Shown here piece by piece: positions 20,099-30,202 of a stretch of 30,371 nucleotides of DNA. The DNA is taken from NCBI RefSeq assembly GCF_001039355.2, contig NW_019773593.1:1-30371 (forward strand). The letters are read 5' to 3'. Below the pieces are notes generated by a model. That model saw only the letters and a program-made list of their open reading frames with translations, had not been told where the DNA came from and did no database searches. The translations under genes were made by a program, and so were the position numbers. The first letter of the stretch is position 1; each line of letters begins with the position of its first letter. Origin of the DNA: Lingula anatina (taxonomy: Eukaryota; Brachiopoda; Lingulata; Lingulida; Lingulidae).

Positions 20099-20216
20099 CT
20101 ATATAAACAAACAGAGTCGGCTTAATAATTTGACTATATAAATATCTAGAAGCAAAGACTGACGCAAAATGTGACCTCGCGCCGTGAAGCCACACTCACT
20201 ACACATGCATCTTCAC

Positions 20217-20285
20217 ACACAGACACACACACAAACAACACACACACTAACACTCACACACATACACTTTCATACTCACACACTT
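20217..20285. repeat. CA-rich imperfect microsatellite
   Basis: Interrupted (CA)n tract with ctcacacacat-type interruptions. Confidence 0.7.
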
Positions 20286-20907
20286 ATGAGGCACCGAGCT
20301 AATGTAAATTAATTACTTATTACACCCCAAGTACGACTACTTGTATGTTATACCTACCTGATTAAATCGCGTCCGTACCGTCTCGACGCAACTGCTGTTC
20401 ACGGTATAATACTATTCACTTCCGCATCCTTTTTATTTTTAGACGTGACCTGACAAAGTTCAAGGGGATGATATATTTATCATCGTCTAATCATTAAACG
20501 ATAGTCGTCTTACATTTTAGGGGTTACTCTCCTGCGTGACAATAAGTACATGGAGTGAATTAGAACGTGCTCACGCCATTGAAAACATATCGTTATTTGA
20601 CGAGAGTCTAGACACATTCTCCACGTATGGAATCATGATGAATTACAACATAACACAAGCAGATCACACACGAAGATAAGAGAAATAATAATATTATAAA
20701 ATATAAATCAGCTTTATTTCAACTTAGGTTTGGGGCTATATTAACAATTCAGATGCAACCAGAGAACGCAGACATGAGCCAAGACAGATAGATTTTTATT
20801 AATATTAATAATTTAGTGACCAATCTAATAACAACAGGTTCATTATAAATCATTGATTGATTAAATAATCAACCCAATTCACGCATTTAATTAAATCACT
20901 AAATTCT

Positions 20908-21098
20908 TATCAATTTATTACTACCAAAACCAATCCCAATTCTGACATTTCCAAAATATTTCCTAAAAAATCTATTCACATTAACTTTTTGTGTAATGTT
21001 GCAAACAGACATACAGACATACTGAACTAATCCGTTTACAACTTAACCATAAAGCTTCTGTAAGATCAGCAGACAAACAGACAAACAAAACCAAAAAC
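20908..21098 (+). repeat. dispersed repeat R1, copy 2
   Basis: Direct-orientation match to 348-560. It ends in the same cagacaaacagacaaacaaa tail. The terminal inverted repeat of element P copy B begins immediately after the tail. Confidence 0.6.
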
Positions 21099-22077
21099 AA
21101 TTCCGGAAGTGACGTAACCCCAGAGGTCGCATTAAACCGGGCTTATGTACAGTGTATATTATTTCATGTCCTTTTCTACTGGGGCGTACCTTTTGTGTTT
21201 TGCGTCGAAATTCTTATTTTCTCTCCCTCTCTCTCTTTTTCAAAACCTTATTCCTAAGAGAAAAATCACTTTGCACAAAACGCGGGATCTCCGTTCTCAG
21301 CTTTATTTTTCGGTTTACACTCGCTAAAATTAAAAAAAACAAAAAAACTTCAAACTCGATGGAAATTTGCTCTTGGAAAGTATGGGCTGAGAATTAAGAC
21401 AAATCATGACAGTTTAGAAATTGAAAATTGCATTATACGTATATAATGTTCTATAATAACCCTTTGCTATTTTGGTGCTTTGACACTTAAAAGACAAAAC
21501 CAAAAAAGTTGTAAATGTAATGAGCACGGAATTTCGAACACATATTAGACATTAAAAACACCATTACACATTTTGCTACAAGTAATAAATAGGGGTAAGG
21601 GGGGGGGGAGGGGGGGCTAAGGTCATGTCAAAGGTAGATCTCGAACCCATAGATGCAACAGAACGATTCATGAATTGTTACCTTGTGGTCTTGCACGCTA
21701 ACCACATCATAGACGAGCTGAAGTTGCAAATTTCTCATTTTTTGTCTGATATATGGCTCACCATAAGGATTTCATATATATTTATAGTTTTATCATTTAA
21801 CAGTATTATTGGCTAAGGATAGGACTTTCAAATGGCCGGACTTTTATTACTGTCATAGGTGTAACAGGAATAAAAGTCCGACAGTAATACAAGTCCTACC
21901 TACTCTAATTATGAGCCAGGAACCTAAGTCCCTGTAGGACTACTATTCCCAAGTAATGTTAGTCCTACAGACAACCATTACCGGGAACCGAGGTCCTTCG
22001 GACCTCGTTTCCTGGGGGACTTGGATTACTGTTACACCAGTGTAATGCGACCTCTGCGATTACCTCACTTCCGGAAT
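21099..22077 (+). mobile_element. repeat P copy B, TIR-bounded non-autonomous element
   Basis: About 980 bp bounded by ~36 bp imperfect inverted ends: AATTCCGGAAGTGACGTAAC on the left and the complement of a near-identical block on the right, both reaching an AGAGGTCGCATTA box. The right part repeats the palindrome-rich section of copy A in inverse orientation. No coding capacity; open frames at 21145-21397 show no similarity. No clear target duplication was found, so the superfamily is undecided. Confidence 0.75.
21575..21775 (-). repeat. tRNA-like SINE candidate inside copy B
   Basis: Copy A has no counterpart to about 200 bp of copy B. Read on the minus strand, this insert contains TGGTTAGCGTGC (resembling an A box) and, about 50 bases on, GGTTCGAGATC (B box). 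A C-rich run (the G-run at 21596-21616 on the plus strand) follows. This fits a tRNA-derived SINE. The tRNA cloverleaf looks incomplete, so a functional tRNA is unlikely. Confidence 0.45.
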
Positions 22078-22535
22078 TAGAGGGTAGAGGAGACCGACTT
22101 AAACGTCAAGGTGGGAATTGGATTTACGGTTTGATTGTACGTATGCCATGCACGGGATTTAGAAACGAGCGACGGGATGATGTAGCCTGCAGTATTTGCG
22201 GTAAGCGTGCCATGTTTTAGGCCGCCCCAATGCCTGGCACTATTTTATTTTGATTATTATCTTTACATTTCTGGAATCTTGTTTCACAAGCTTACTCGAT
22301 TTTATTGTCTCTATGGAGTATATGGGGATTTATCGACATTTGGTTTGAATGCTTTGACCAATTTTGATAGTTTTATTTTGTATTGCATTAGATTAATGTG
22401 GCAGTCTAAGGTTGTTCTATGTGGTTTTCAAATTTATGCACCCGGTTTTAAAATCATATAGCAATTTTACGACAATCGTTTACTATCCAATCAATGTGAC
22501 AGCCGAGCGTGTCTGGAGGTTATAGATTGAGTTCT
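22078..22535. other. no gene seen
   Basis: Sequence between element P and the Harbinger element. An 84-codon plus-strand frame at 22207-22461 has no recognised domain. Confidence 0.4.
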
Positions 22536-23042
22536 GGGTCCAATTCCATAAAAGCATTCTAACTTAGCATGATACTAGGCCTTAGAATGTAAAAAAAAAA
22601 ACAACATTTTACACCATATTTTATGGAAAATAGTTTTTCAATTTTTGAGTTTTGACATAATGGTTGTGATAGGATTTCATCTGGGGTTAAATTGAAATTT
22701 TCCTGAATTTCACTCAAAGAAAAATAATCTTTGCCAAAAGGGATAAGAAGTTGCTTTTAGTATTTTTAATCCACCTTTTGTTACTACCGATTCCTGACAT
22801 TTCGCCGAGAAAAACGCTCTCCACTTACTCTTATTTTCTTCATAAAGAAGTCTTTTAAGCCATGTAAAGTTTAGGGCCTTGTTAAAATTTTTATTTGTGG
22901 TACTTTTAACTGTCCATTTTTGTAATCAGACGCCATCCTTGCTCATTTTATTTTGTATCTTTTCCCATTCCTGATAAAGTTAAATATGATATGCATATTT
23001 TAAGTATTGAGGGAGGGGGGGGGGGGGCTGGTAGGAGAGTTT

Positions 23043-23335
23043 ATACATGCCCTACGTAAGATGAGAAATACTAAAGGTTTAACCACTGTTGACTTTCCTA
23101 TTATTGAAAGGTTTCTCAGAGACCAGATTTCCAAGATATTTTTCATTTTGTTCAATATTTTCTAAAAAGTTTTTTCACATTGTATTTTGTCNATACATGC
23201 ACTACGTAAGATGAGAAACACTAAAGGTTTAACCACCCGTGACTTTCCTTAAAGGTTTCTCAGAGACCAGACTTCCAATATATTTTTCATTTTGTTCAAT
23301 ATTTTCTAAAAAGTTTTTTCACATTGTATTTTGTC
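23043..23335 (+). repeat. two-unit tandem duplication with an N between
   Basis: Unit 1 (23043-23191) and unit 2 (23193-23335) are near-identical, both starting atacatgc(c/a)ctacgtaag and ending cattgtattttgtc. Unit 2 lacks a few bases. The only ambiguous base in the window, N at 23192, sits exactly at the junction. Confidence 0.9.
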
Positions 23336-24316
23336 AGTTTCTATTCTCTACCAAGTAACTTAAATACTCCTGCATGGTTCTATTTTAATTCTATTTGTTA
23401 ATCAATGAAGTTCAAAAGTTTCTGTTCACACCCAAAGACCGTTAGATGCCATATCTTACTTCCACCAAGGCTGCTCTACAACAATATAAGAGTATTCTTG
23501 CGAGATGAACATATCTGAATCAGCACACGGTGCCATGTCATCAGATACCATGTGCTCACTCTGGTTGGACTTGTGCGGAACAGTGGACCCTTGTGGACAC
23601 ATTTGCCAGAAGCTATTGACCTGCCCAGAGTTGCTCCAGTGTGCATGTAGGTGCAAATGTAGAGGCTGACAATGTGCAAGGGCAAAATGCACTGTATATT
23701 GCACATACAAGGGAGAATTTAACGTCTTAACTATTGCAAAGTTTTATAAAGAGTCGTAAGGTGATAAAAGCATGGAAATGGCTGGTTACTAACTTTGAAC
23801 ATGCTGCCTTAAGTATCTGCACTGGCAATGTTTTTGATCGGAAATGTGTAAACATCATAAAATTGTTTCAACTTACAGGGTACTGGATTAAAAGTATGAA
23901 CAACTTGCTCAAAAATGTAGTTCTTAGCTAGTATTATAGATTTGCCTTACTTAATAGACTAACGCAACTTTAAATGCTTGTTGCTAGGGTAATATGCTGC
24001 CTAGCAATCGTGGCTAAGGTTAATTTGGGTTTTAATTGCCTTAAAATAGTCTAGTGATAGTTCTGATGCCCTGAAACATAGTTATTAGCACTTCTAAACC
24101 ATTTAAACTGGACAAGAAAGGTCTAATTAGCTTGTTACTAAGAATATTAACTTCCATAGCAACGGTTGCTAAGTAACGCTTTGAAATATTGGGCACTGCC
24201 CTTGAAAATGATCATCATAGACCAAAGAACATTTGTGCCAAGTGTCATGCTTTTTCCACATTTTTAGCAATTTGGCCAAAATATAGCACCAATCATCCAG
24301 ACTATCCAAACTAAAA

Positions 24317-25022
24317 ATGGAATCTCGCGCAAAGCTTACTGAGCAGAAGAAGTCACAAAAAAGGACTGGTGGTGGAAAGCCAACAGCCGATCCTTCCCCT
24401 GCTCAGCAAAAGATCCTTGATCTTTGTGAAGAAACCCCGGGGTTCAAAGGACTGGAGGGAGTGGAATCACCAGCATGCAGCTCAACTGCTGCAGCATCGG
24501 TTCCACTGGACAGTTCAGGTAAGAGCATAACAATAATTTTATTTTGAGCCCTCATTCATTTTACAGTTAGTTTTACCATAGAGGCCTATACATGTACCTG
24601 CAAGTGCATGTGACAGTTTGGTACTTAAAGAAAAAATAACTAGGTAAACTTTTACAAAGTGCAAAATGTGATTTTTCTTTTCTTTACACTATATATTATA
24701 ATGAGTATTACTGGGAATGGTTTTCAGGCAGTACTAAATTGAGAATGCTTTAAATTTGGACTGTATCTTTTACATTGTAGGATCAGGAGATGATGATAGA
24801 GGCCTTTCTAACGCAACTATAGTGCCGGCAGTTCATGCAACAGTGTCATCTGGCAGTTCTGAAACTCGACCAAGCAAGGTTCTAAGGAATGCTGCATATG
24901 AAGATTTGATTAACATTGAGAGAGCAAATGCACTAATTAAGCAAGAGAATCTTAAGTTAAAACAAAATAAATTGAAATTGGAAATTGAACTTTTGGAACA
25001 TAAACTTAATGCAAGCACATAA
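24317..25022 (+). CDS. Harbinger MYB/SANT-like protein, C-terminal part
   Basis: Two exons: 24317-24518 (donor gtaaga) and 24781-25022 (acceptor acattgtag), joined in phase 1 to 147 codons plus stop. The order is typical of the DNA-binding partner encoded by Harbinger elements (NAIF1/MSANTD-type): SQKRTGGGKPTADPSPAQQK, then TPGFKGLEG, then an acidic and serine-rich linker. A C-terminal leucine/lysine coiled coil rich in KLKQNKLKLEIELLE ends the protein. The MYB-like trihelix that should precede TGGG was not found upstream, so the gene is probably cut at its 5' end. In intact elements this protein helps bring the transposase to DNA. Confidence 0.65.
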
Positions 25023-25176
25023 AGATGACACTGACCATTCATCACCAGTGTATTTCAGTTTGTAAGCAATACCATTTATCCACTGTCTGTAAAATAATTC
25101 TAAATGTAAATGGTAGGACATTTGCATAAAACATTAAATCTCCTGTCAAATCTTAAATCCAATGTTATTTCTTATT

Positions 25177-25494
25177 TCATTCTCTCAAGCATTTGATACA
25201 TGATGGATTGCACGCCAAGCGGTTTGCTGGGACACTTGCAAAGGGTCCCCAACAACATATTGGAATGTGCCTGTTGCATAGTATTGCAGGGCTATCATTA
25301 CCTGCTGGCATGGTAATAAGGCATGATTTCTTGGTTGGATGAGTTATCAGCAAAATGCCTTCTCTGGATAATCGGTATCTTTTTACAAGTTCCACATCAT
25401 CAAAAATGTCCAACGGATTCCTTCTATCCCGAAACACTCGTTTCCGCCGCATTGCTCTGCGGAGTTCCACAATTTCTAAAATTCTCCTGGCCAT
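25177..25494 (-). pseudogene. Harbinger (HARBI1-like) transposase fragment
   Basis: From ATG 25494 the first ~50 residues carry the family's N-terminal signature: RRKRVFRDRRNPLDIFDDVE then LVKRYRLSREGILLI. Some 30 bases seem to be lost after that and the frame shifts: a second frame resumes with ALQYYATGTFQYVVGD, the next conserved block (helix-turn-helix region). All of the DDE catalytic domain is missing. Intact proteins are about 350-400 residues. Not functional. Confidence 0.8.
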
Positions 25495-25733
25495 CCTTAC
25501 ACCTAGGAGGTGTGGGTAGAAATGAATAAGAATGATACTAGTGATTTAAAAGAGACCCAGACCTACTCTAACTTTAGCATGAAACTTAGAACTATACTAG
25601 GCTTAGAATGGTTTTATGGAATAGAGTTAGTAGGTAACTAGAGATAGAATGAAGTTTAGCAACCAACTAGGGCTTATGACGGTTTTATGGAATTGGCCCC
25701 TGGTGTCTAAATGAACACTTACAGTGTCAGGTT

Positions 25734-26604
25734 TTATTCTAGGTTATGGTGCCCAATAACAAAAGACCTCCATACATTAAATCTGATTTTTTAGCCCTAT
25801 GAATTCTTAGTTCATCTACCTTATATTTTTAAGCATACTAGTTCTGTCACAATCTGTCAGCCTCGGTGTAAACAGTTCAAAGAAGAGTACACATGCCCAC
25901 AGCCTTTGTTTTCCCAGAAGTCTCCAAATACTCATATGCACCAATCCGTATATTTTGATTTCATATAAACTTTTTCGGTTATCTTTATCGTTTTCAGCTT
26001 AATTTTCCCAAAATTTTATGACATTTACATCCCTTAGACAATGTAAGAGCTAGAACAAAAACATATACCGAAGAAATGATTCACATTGTACTCATTTTAA
26101 TGGAATAGACGTTTTTACAGTGTTTGGCTCCTCTAATGATGGTTGGCTTTTATTGTTAAGGCAATTCACTGTTCTCTTCAATCTCTTCACATCCAATCAG
26201 AGGTGATCTCACGTGGACAAAGGATGTCTTCCACATCTGTGGTTCACTGAGTATTACACTAAAACATATTATTATAACTGTATTACATTATATCAGAAGA
26301 GAAAAATATTAAGATTTAATAAGTTGTTCGCCCACCTGTTATCTTGCCAAAATACCATCATTCAGTTTATGAAAATCAACAAACAACACTTCGATTACAT
26401 ACAATGAGCTAGCTTAATTACTAGCTTCCAGGTGTAAACAAATCAAATGCATCGTACATGAAAAGGATATGATGGGTAAAATTAAAGCAGACTTTTCCAT
26501 TCTTTGAATATAGCCTAAGCATGGAGAAATACAAATCATATTCAAAATGTAAAATTGGCCATTTATTTTCTGGTAAAAAACGTGATATTTTTATACGAAC
26601 CTAC
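25734..26604 (+). repeat. dispersed repeat R2, copy 2 (empty site)
   Basis: Direct match to 1876-3380 without the 615 bp MITE. It begins just 33 bases beyond the end of the Harbinger element. Confidence 0.75.
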
Positions 26605-26769
26605 TACTAGTACTTCATCCATACCTCAAAGCAGATTTGAGGCATGCTTGCAGTGTGATTGCAGTAGTCTACTGCGGTGGAGTATCTACTGTGTTTTCGT
26701 GCGGGTAAATTTCAATCTATATTCATGTAAACGTGGACCTTCATTTGTACAGCACCTGACAGAGCTGAT

Positions 26770-27290
26770 AGCCGAGAAGGCAATTTTCATAACTTTAGCA
26801 GATGTGCGTTCACGATATGAGCAAGACAAGAGGGTTATTTTCATATTTTTTCAAGGGACTTTATTCACTGAAGATAGTCAGCCAAATATCATTACCAATT
26901 CAAGTGAGATGAAAAGGCAGCTTTTATATCTTCATGGGAAATCACTCACAATCCAAACATTAAGGCTATTTTCTATATTTGTTCAAGGGGATTCATTTGT
27001 GGAATATCGTCAGCCGGAGATTATAACTGATCCTAGTGAGACAAAAGGGCAATTTTCATATTCCTTCAATGGACCTTTTTCGCGGAAGATCATCAGCTGG
27101 AGATTGTAACTGATCCAAAGAAAGCAAGAAGGCAATTTTCAGTTCTTCAGGGGTAGCTTGATCCTGAATCAGGTGAGACAAGTAGGCAATTTTCATATTT
27201 CAAATTGGGAGATCGTTCGCGATCCAAGCACGTTGAGAAGGATATTTTCATAGTTTAATTTAGACCATCATCGGCAGATTGTTACCCATT
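26770..27290 (+). repeat. degenerate tandem array
   Basis: About eight decayed units sharing a block like AGAAGGCAATTTTCATATTT, roughly at 26774, 26828, 26912, 26962, 27044, 27127, 27183 and 27238. The better-kept units also share tcaaggg(g)a, gatcatcagccggagatt and aactgatcc(t)a. Spacing is near 85 or near 50 bases. One frame stays open over part of the array (26555-27109), giving repeated peptides such as RQPEIITDPSETKGQFSY, then hits stops. Confidence 0.6.
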
Positions 27291-27986
27291 ATTTTTCACC
27301 CCCCAGTCCTTTGGAAATTTTAAAATATATATATTAAAAAAAATAACACCCCAGCCTGCTCAGGGCACTTGGACTCCCTGAAATTTTGTAGCAAATTACA
27401 GATGGTAATTTAATTTGGATGGTCTGTACCCCCACTTCTGAGAAAACCGTAGGTGGAATCCGATAACAAATTACCAAGGCTTTTTTGGGGCCTCAAATGG
27501 ACCAAGCAAAGTTGATTAAATATATAATTAACCATTTTTTAAATTTCAGTAAGAGATAAGACAGCGAAGTAAACAGCTGTACATACTGATTGGACAGACA
27601 GGTCAATGCCAATGCTTATTACAGCATAATCGGCATATTTACACAATTATACACTAATGTATCTGAAGATGACCAGCACGGGGCTTCAAACCAAAAAAAT
27701 TGTTAAAACCACACAGATAAATTTCGAATGTTTGAAAAATGAATGAGAATTTCTTTAAAAACAAAACAAAAAAAAAAATCCAAACAGGATGGTTTCTGAC
27801 GTTGACCTGCATTTCTGTTCTAGGAATCACTCATGAGAATAATCCGTATTACAGGTTTCCTTGAATTGTGTTATGAGTAAAAACACCAAAAATCAAATTA
27901 CTTATTGACAGAAGCAACAGATGCAGATGATGGGCTTCACGTGCAAGTCCACACACAGGACTGTCCATATACAAATAAGCATGCAT
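27291..27986. other. no gene seen
   Basis: AT-rich sequence with homopolymer runs; no open frame, inverted ends or match to other repeats noted. Confidence 0.45.
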
Positions 27987-28208
27987 TCAGTTACTTGGCA
28001 TAAACTTTTTGTAGTTAGTTTCCCTTGTTTCAAACATAACCAATACAGTCTCATTCAGAGGTGGTATACTTGGTTCACTGCTGCTTGCAGTGCATGTGTA
28101 ATATGCCTTGCCAGATGAAGTCACCCTTCCAGGTACAAAAAGCACACTTGTAGTTTTGTAGAGTTCGTCACCGCAGTATATTAATTCTTGTGTAATATTT
28201 TGTTGAGT
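27987..28208 (-). CDS. half-Ig exon, gene unknown
   Basis: After a strong acceptor (ttttgtttcag) the frame encodes the second half of an Ig domain: VTSSGKAYYTCTASSSEPSI, with the F-strand Y-x-C and a G-strand ETVLVMF. It then reaches a stop after MPSN. The first half (B-strand cysteine, core tryptophan) was not found just upstream. It enters in phase 0, and possible donors are phase 0 or 2, whereas all Ig exons of the receptor are phase 1-1. It may be the last exon of a neighbouring Ig gene, a split Ig domain of the receptor's 5' part, or a relic. Closest in style to Ig2 of the receptor. Confidence 0.5.
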   Translation of the reverse strand, partial: TQQNITQELIYCGDELYKTTSVLFVPGRVTSSGKAYYTCTASSSEPSIPPLNETVLVMFETRETNYKKFMPSN

Positions 28209-29118
28209 CTGAAACAAAATTATTTAATGATTATAATATATTGTTAGATTATGATGTTTACTGATTGGTTGAGAGCAAGGCTTTGGCCAGAAAGGCGTCC
28301 ACTTGTCATCTGGATGGTCAATGTCAAAAGACAGCTGAAGGCTGAGGAAATGAATGTTTCACTGCACAGACACAAAGAAGACGATTAGTATAACATAATT
28401 ATTTTGACATGTTGGTGCATTTTGCTTAAGAACATCATCACCATTAAAATTAAGGTTTAAAAGCACCACAGATAACTATGACATCAAGAGAATGGAACTC
28501 ATGTAGCTCACTCTCACTTACTGATACCAAGTCGCCATTGGCTAATGATATGTAAATATCATGAAAAAAAGGGCAGCAAAGCTGTCAAATGTACAAGCAA
28601 AAAGCAGAAAATCATAATGCACAAAATAATATTATCTCAATTCTGATGCAATACAATATTTTGCTTAACTGCAATGTCAACATCAAATTTTAATTATGCA
28701 CAACAGGTAATACTGACAAAAGTAAAAGCGTAAGGCTTCATGACCTTGAGAGTTCAAGTTCACACTTTAAAAATGCCACAATGGAAAAAATGAACCCCCC
28801 CCCAAAAAAAAAAAAATTAAAATGCATAAATTCAAGAAAAAAATGATAACCCAATGGAGCTGCTTTTCTAATTTGAGCTGCACGATAATGTGTCAAACAG
28901 TTCGACCAGTGCAATCAATTCGACCAAAAATTATTTTCAATGACATTTTTTTCTGGGCTCCAACATTTAGACCAAACGTCAAAATCATGTTCCAATTGTT
29001 CTACCATGTCGTTGGAAAGAGTCGATAAATTTTCAAGTCAGTGAAATAGATGCTGCATGCCTCGACCCTTTGTCAATTGTTGTGCTTTCAATAGCTATTT
29101 AGATGAAACAATTAGACC
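28209..29118. other. no gene seen
   Basis: Searched on the minus strand for the missing first half of the Ig domain without success. One possible acceptor (gtgtctgtgcag near 28365) leads into an open stretch with no Ig pattern and no GT donor. Confidence 0.4.
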
Positions 29119-29290
29119 ATTCCAAGAGACTACCCTACTTACTTTGGATCTCCACATGGATTCTCACTAAATTGCTATCAACTTAAGCGGCTTAAACGTC
29201 TGTCATTCCTACTAAACTGTTAGAGTAATAAACTTTCGTGTACGCATGGCCTTCAGTAGTTAATTGCCCTCTAGCTGATTCAATGCTTAT
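29119..29290 (+). mobile_element. ATTCCCA MITE family, copy 3 (decayed)
   Basis: Diverged relative of 1188-1383 and 4112-4312. It keeps the blocks ggcttaaacgtctgtc, cctactaaa and aactttcgtg. The right end is not recognisable. Confidence 0.45.
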
Positions 29291-29362
29291 AGACGTACAG
29301 GGGGTATAGTCCAATTTGCTGATTTAGAATACTTGCCTACATTGACGGTTTCATCGGGGAGG

Positions 29363-29365
<3 letters not shown>

Positions 29366-29414
<49 letters not shown>
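29366..29414 (+). repeat. (AC)n-(TA)n microsatellite
   Basis: About 20 uninterrupted AC units followed by four TA units. Confidence 0.95.
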
Positions 29415-29433
29415 CTGGACAACAATGTGACTA

Positions 29434-30202
29434 ATGAGTATAAAACCGCTGTACCATGGAGTTGTATTGTTGGTCTTGTACAAGTACAGAAAATGTTATT
29501 CCTGTCTTCCTCCAATATGGCAAGATACAGGCAATTATATAATTTATAGACATCAAGCTGTTATCCTGAAGAGGCGGAATATAAGCAATGTCAGAATATC
29601 GATACAGTTGAATTGTTCAGTCAGAACCGTGCACAGGGCCTGGTCTCAGTATAGAAACACTGGATCAACAGACAAATTGCCCCTGATGGGTCGTCCAAGA
29701 AAAACTAGTGACCGTGAAGACTGACGACTGGTTTTGGTGTCCATGTTGTCAAAGTTCGACATTGCTTGTCAGTTGACAACACAGTGAAACAATTTCACAC
29801 ATAAGAATCTGTCTGTTAAAACTGCTAGGCGTCGGTTACATGCTCAGAGAGTGAACAGCAAGGTAGCAAGACTGAAACCTCTTATATCGGTACAAAACGG
29901 GCAACATAGAGTGAACAAAGGGCAACAGGATCTGGAACCGGACAGTCCATGACAAATGGTCCTATATAGTTTTTCTGATGAGTGTTGCTTTGGTCTGACC
30001 TCTGGTGACAGACGGGCCCGATGCTGTCGAACTGCCGGTAAAGCATTTGAACCACATGCACCCGGAGCAGCATATCCATCATGGTGTGGGGCTGCATCAG
30101 CATCCATGGCTTGGGTGAATAGGTAGTGGTTGATGGAAACATGAATCACCAGAAATATATCGATGTTTTGGAGTCAGGCTTGCTACCATCTATTACTTAC
30201 AT
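29434..30202 (+). pseudogene. Tc1/mariner transposase pseudogene
   Basis: A decayed transposase with stops and frameshifts but recognisable blocks in order. First is the DNA-binding region (CSVRTVHRAWSQYRNTGSTD, then GRPRKTSDRED, to 29724). A FSDE block with the second catalytic acidic residue context lies near 29970. A tryptophan-rich WG block near 30078 is followed by VVVDGNMNHQKYIDVLESG near 30126-30182. Order and spacing match Tc1-like enzymes, and the lineage differs from the 15810 element. Terminal repeats were not identified. Not functional. Confidence 0.8.

Larger units (their letters stand above)
22536..25700 (+). mobile_element. degenerate PIF/Harbinger transposon
   Basis: About 3.2 kb with inverted ends: GGGTCCAATTCCATAAAA at the left and the complement of GGGGCCAATTCCATAAAA at the right. 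A second copy of the subterminal cttagaatggttttatggaa-type block lies ~75 bp inside the right end. It contains the two genes typical of the superfamily in opposite directions: a MYB/SANT-like protein (24317-25022, plus) and a transposase (25177-25494, minus), both damaged. The expected 3 bp target duplication is not visible (tct left, tgg right). Confidence 0.75.

Noticed and set aside
20217-20285. CRISPR-like array
   Set aside because: It is an interrupted CA microsatellite in a eukaryotic genome, with no spacer structure.
21145-21397. short plus-strand frames inside element P copy B
   Set aside because: They lie within a non-coding mobile element, are hydrophobic and T-rich, and have no domain pattern.
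21620-21720. functional tRNA gene on the minus strand
   Set aside because: Box-like words are present, but I could not pair a convincing acceptor stem or anticodon arm; a tRNA-derived SINE is more likely.
23456-23710. 84-codon minus-strand frame inside the Harbinger element
   Set aside because: Histidine-rich and open, but no similarity to either Harbinger protein is recognisable and no splice signals support it.
26555-27109. 184-codon plus-strand open frame as a gene
   Set aside because: It overlaps the end of dispersed repeat R2 and the decayed tandem array, has no splice or domain support, and the repeat continues through stops after it.
28269-28365. first half of the Ig domain upstream of 28208
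   Set aside because: There is an acceptor-like sequence and an open frame, but no Ig B-strand pattern and no GT donor before the stop.
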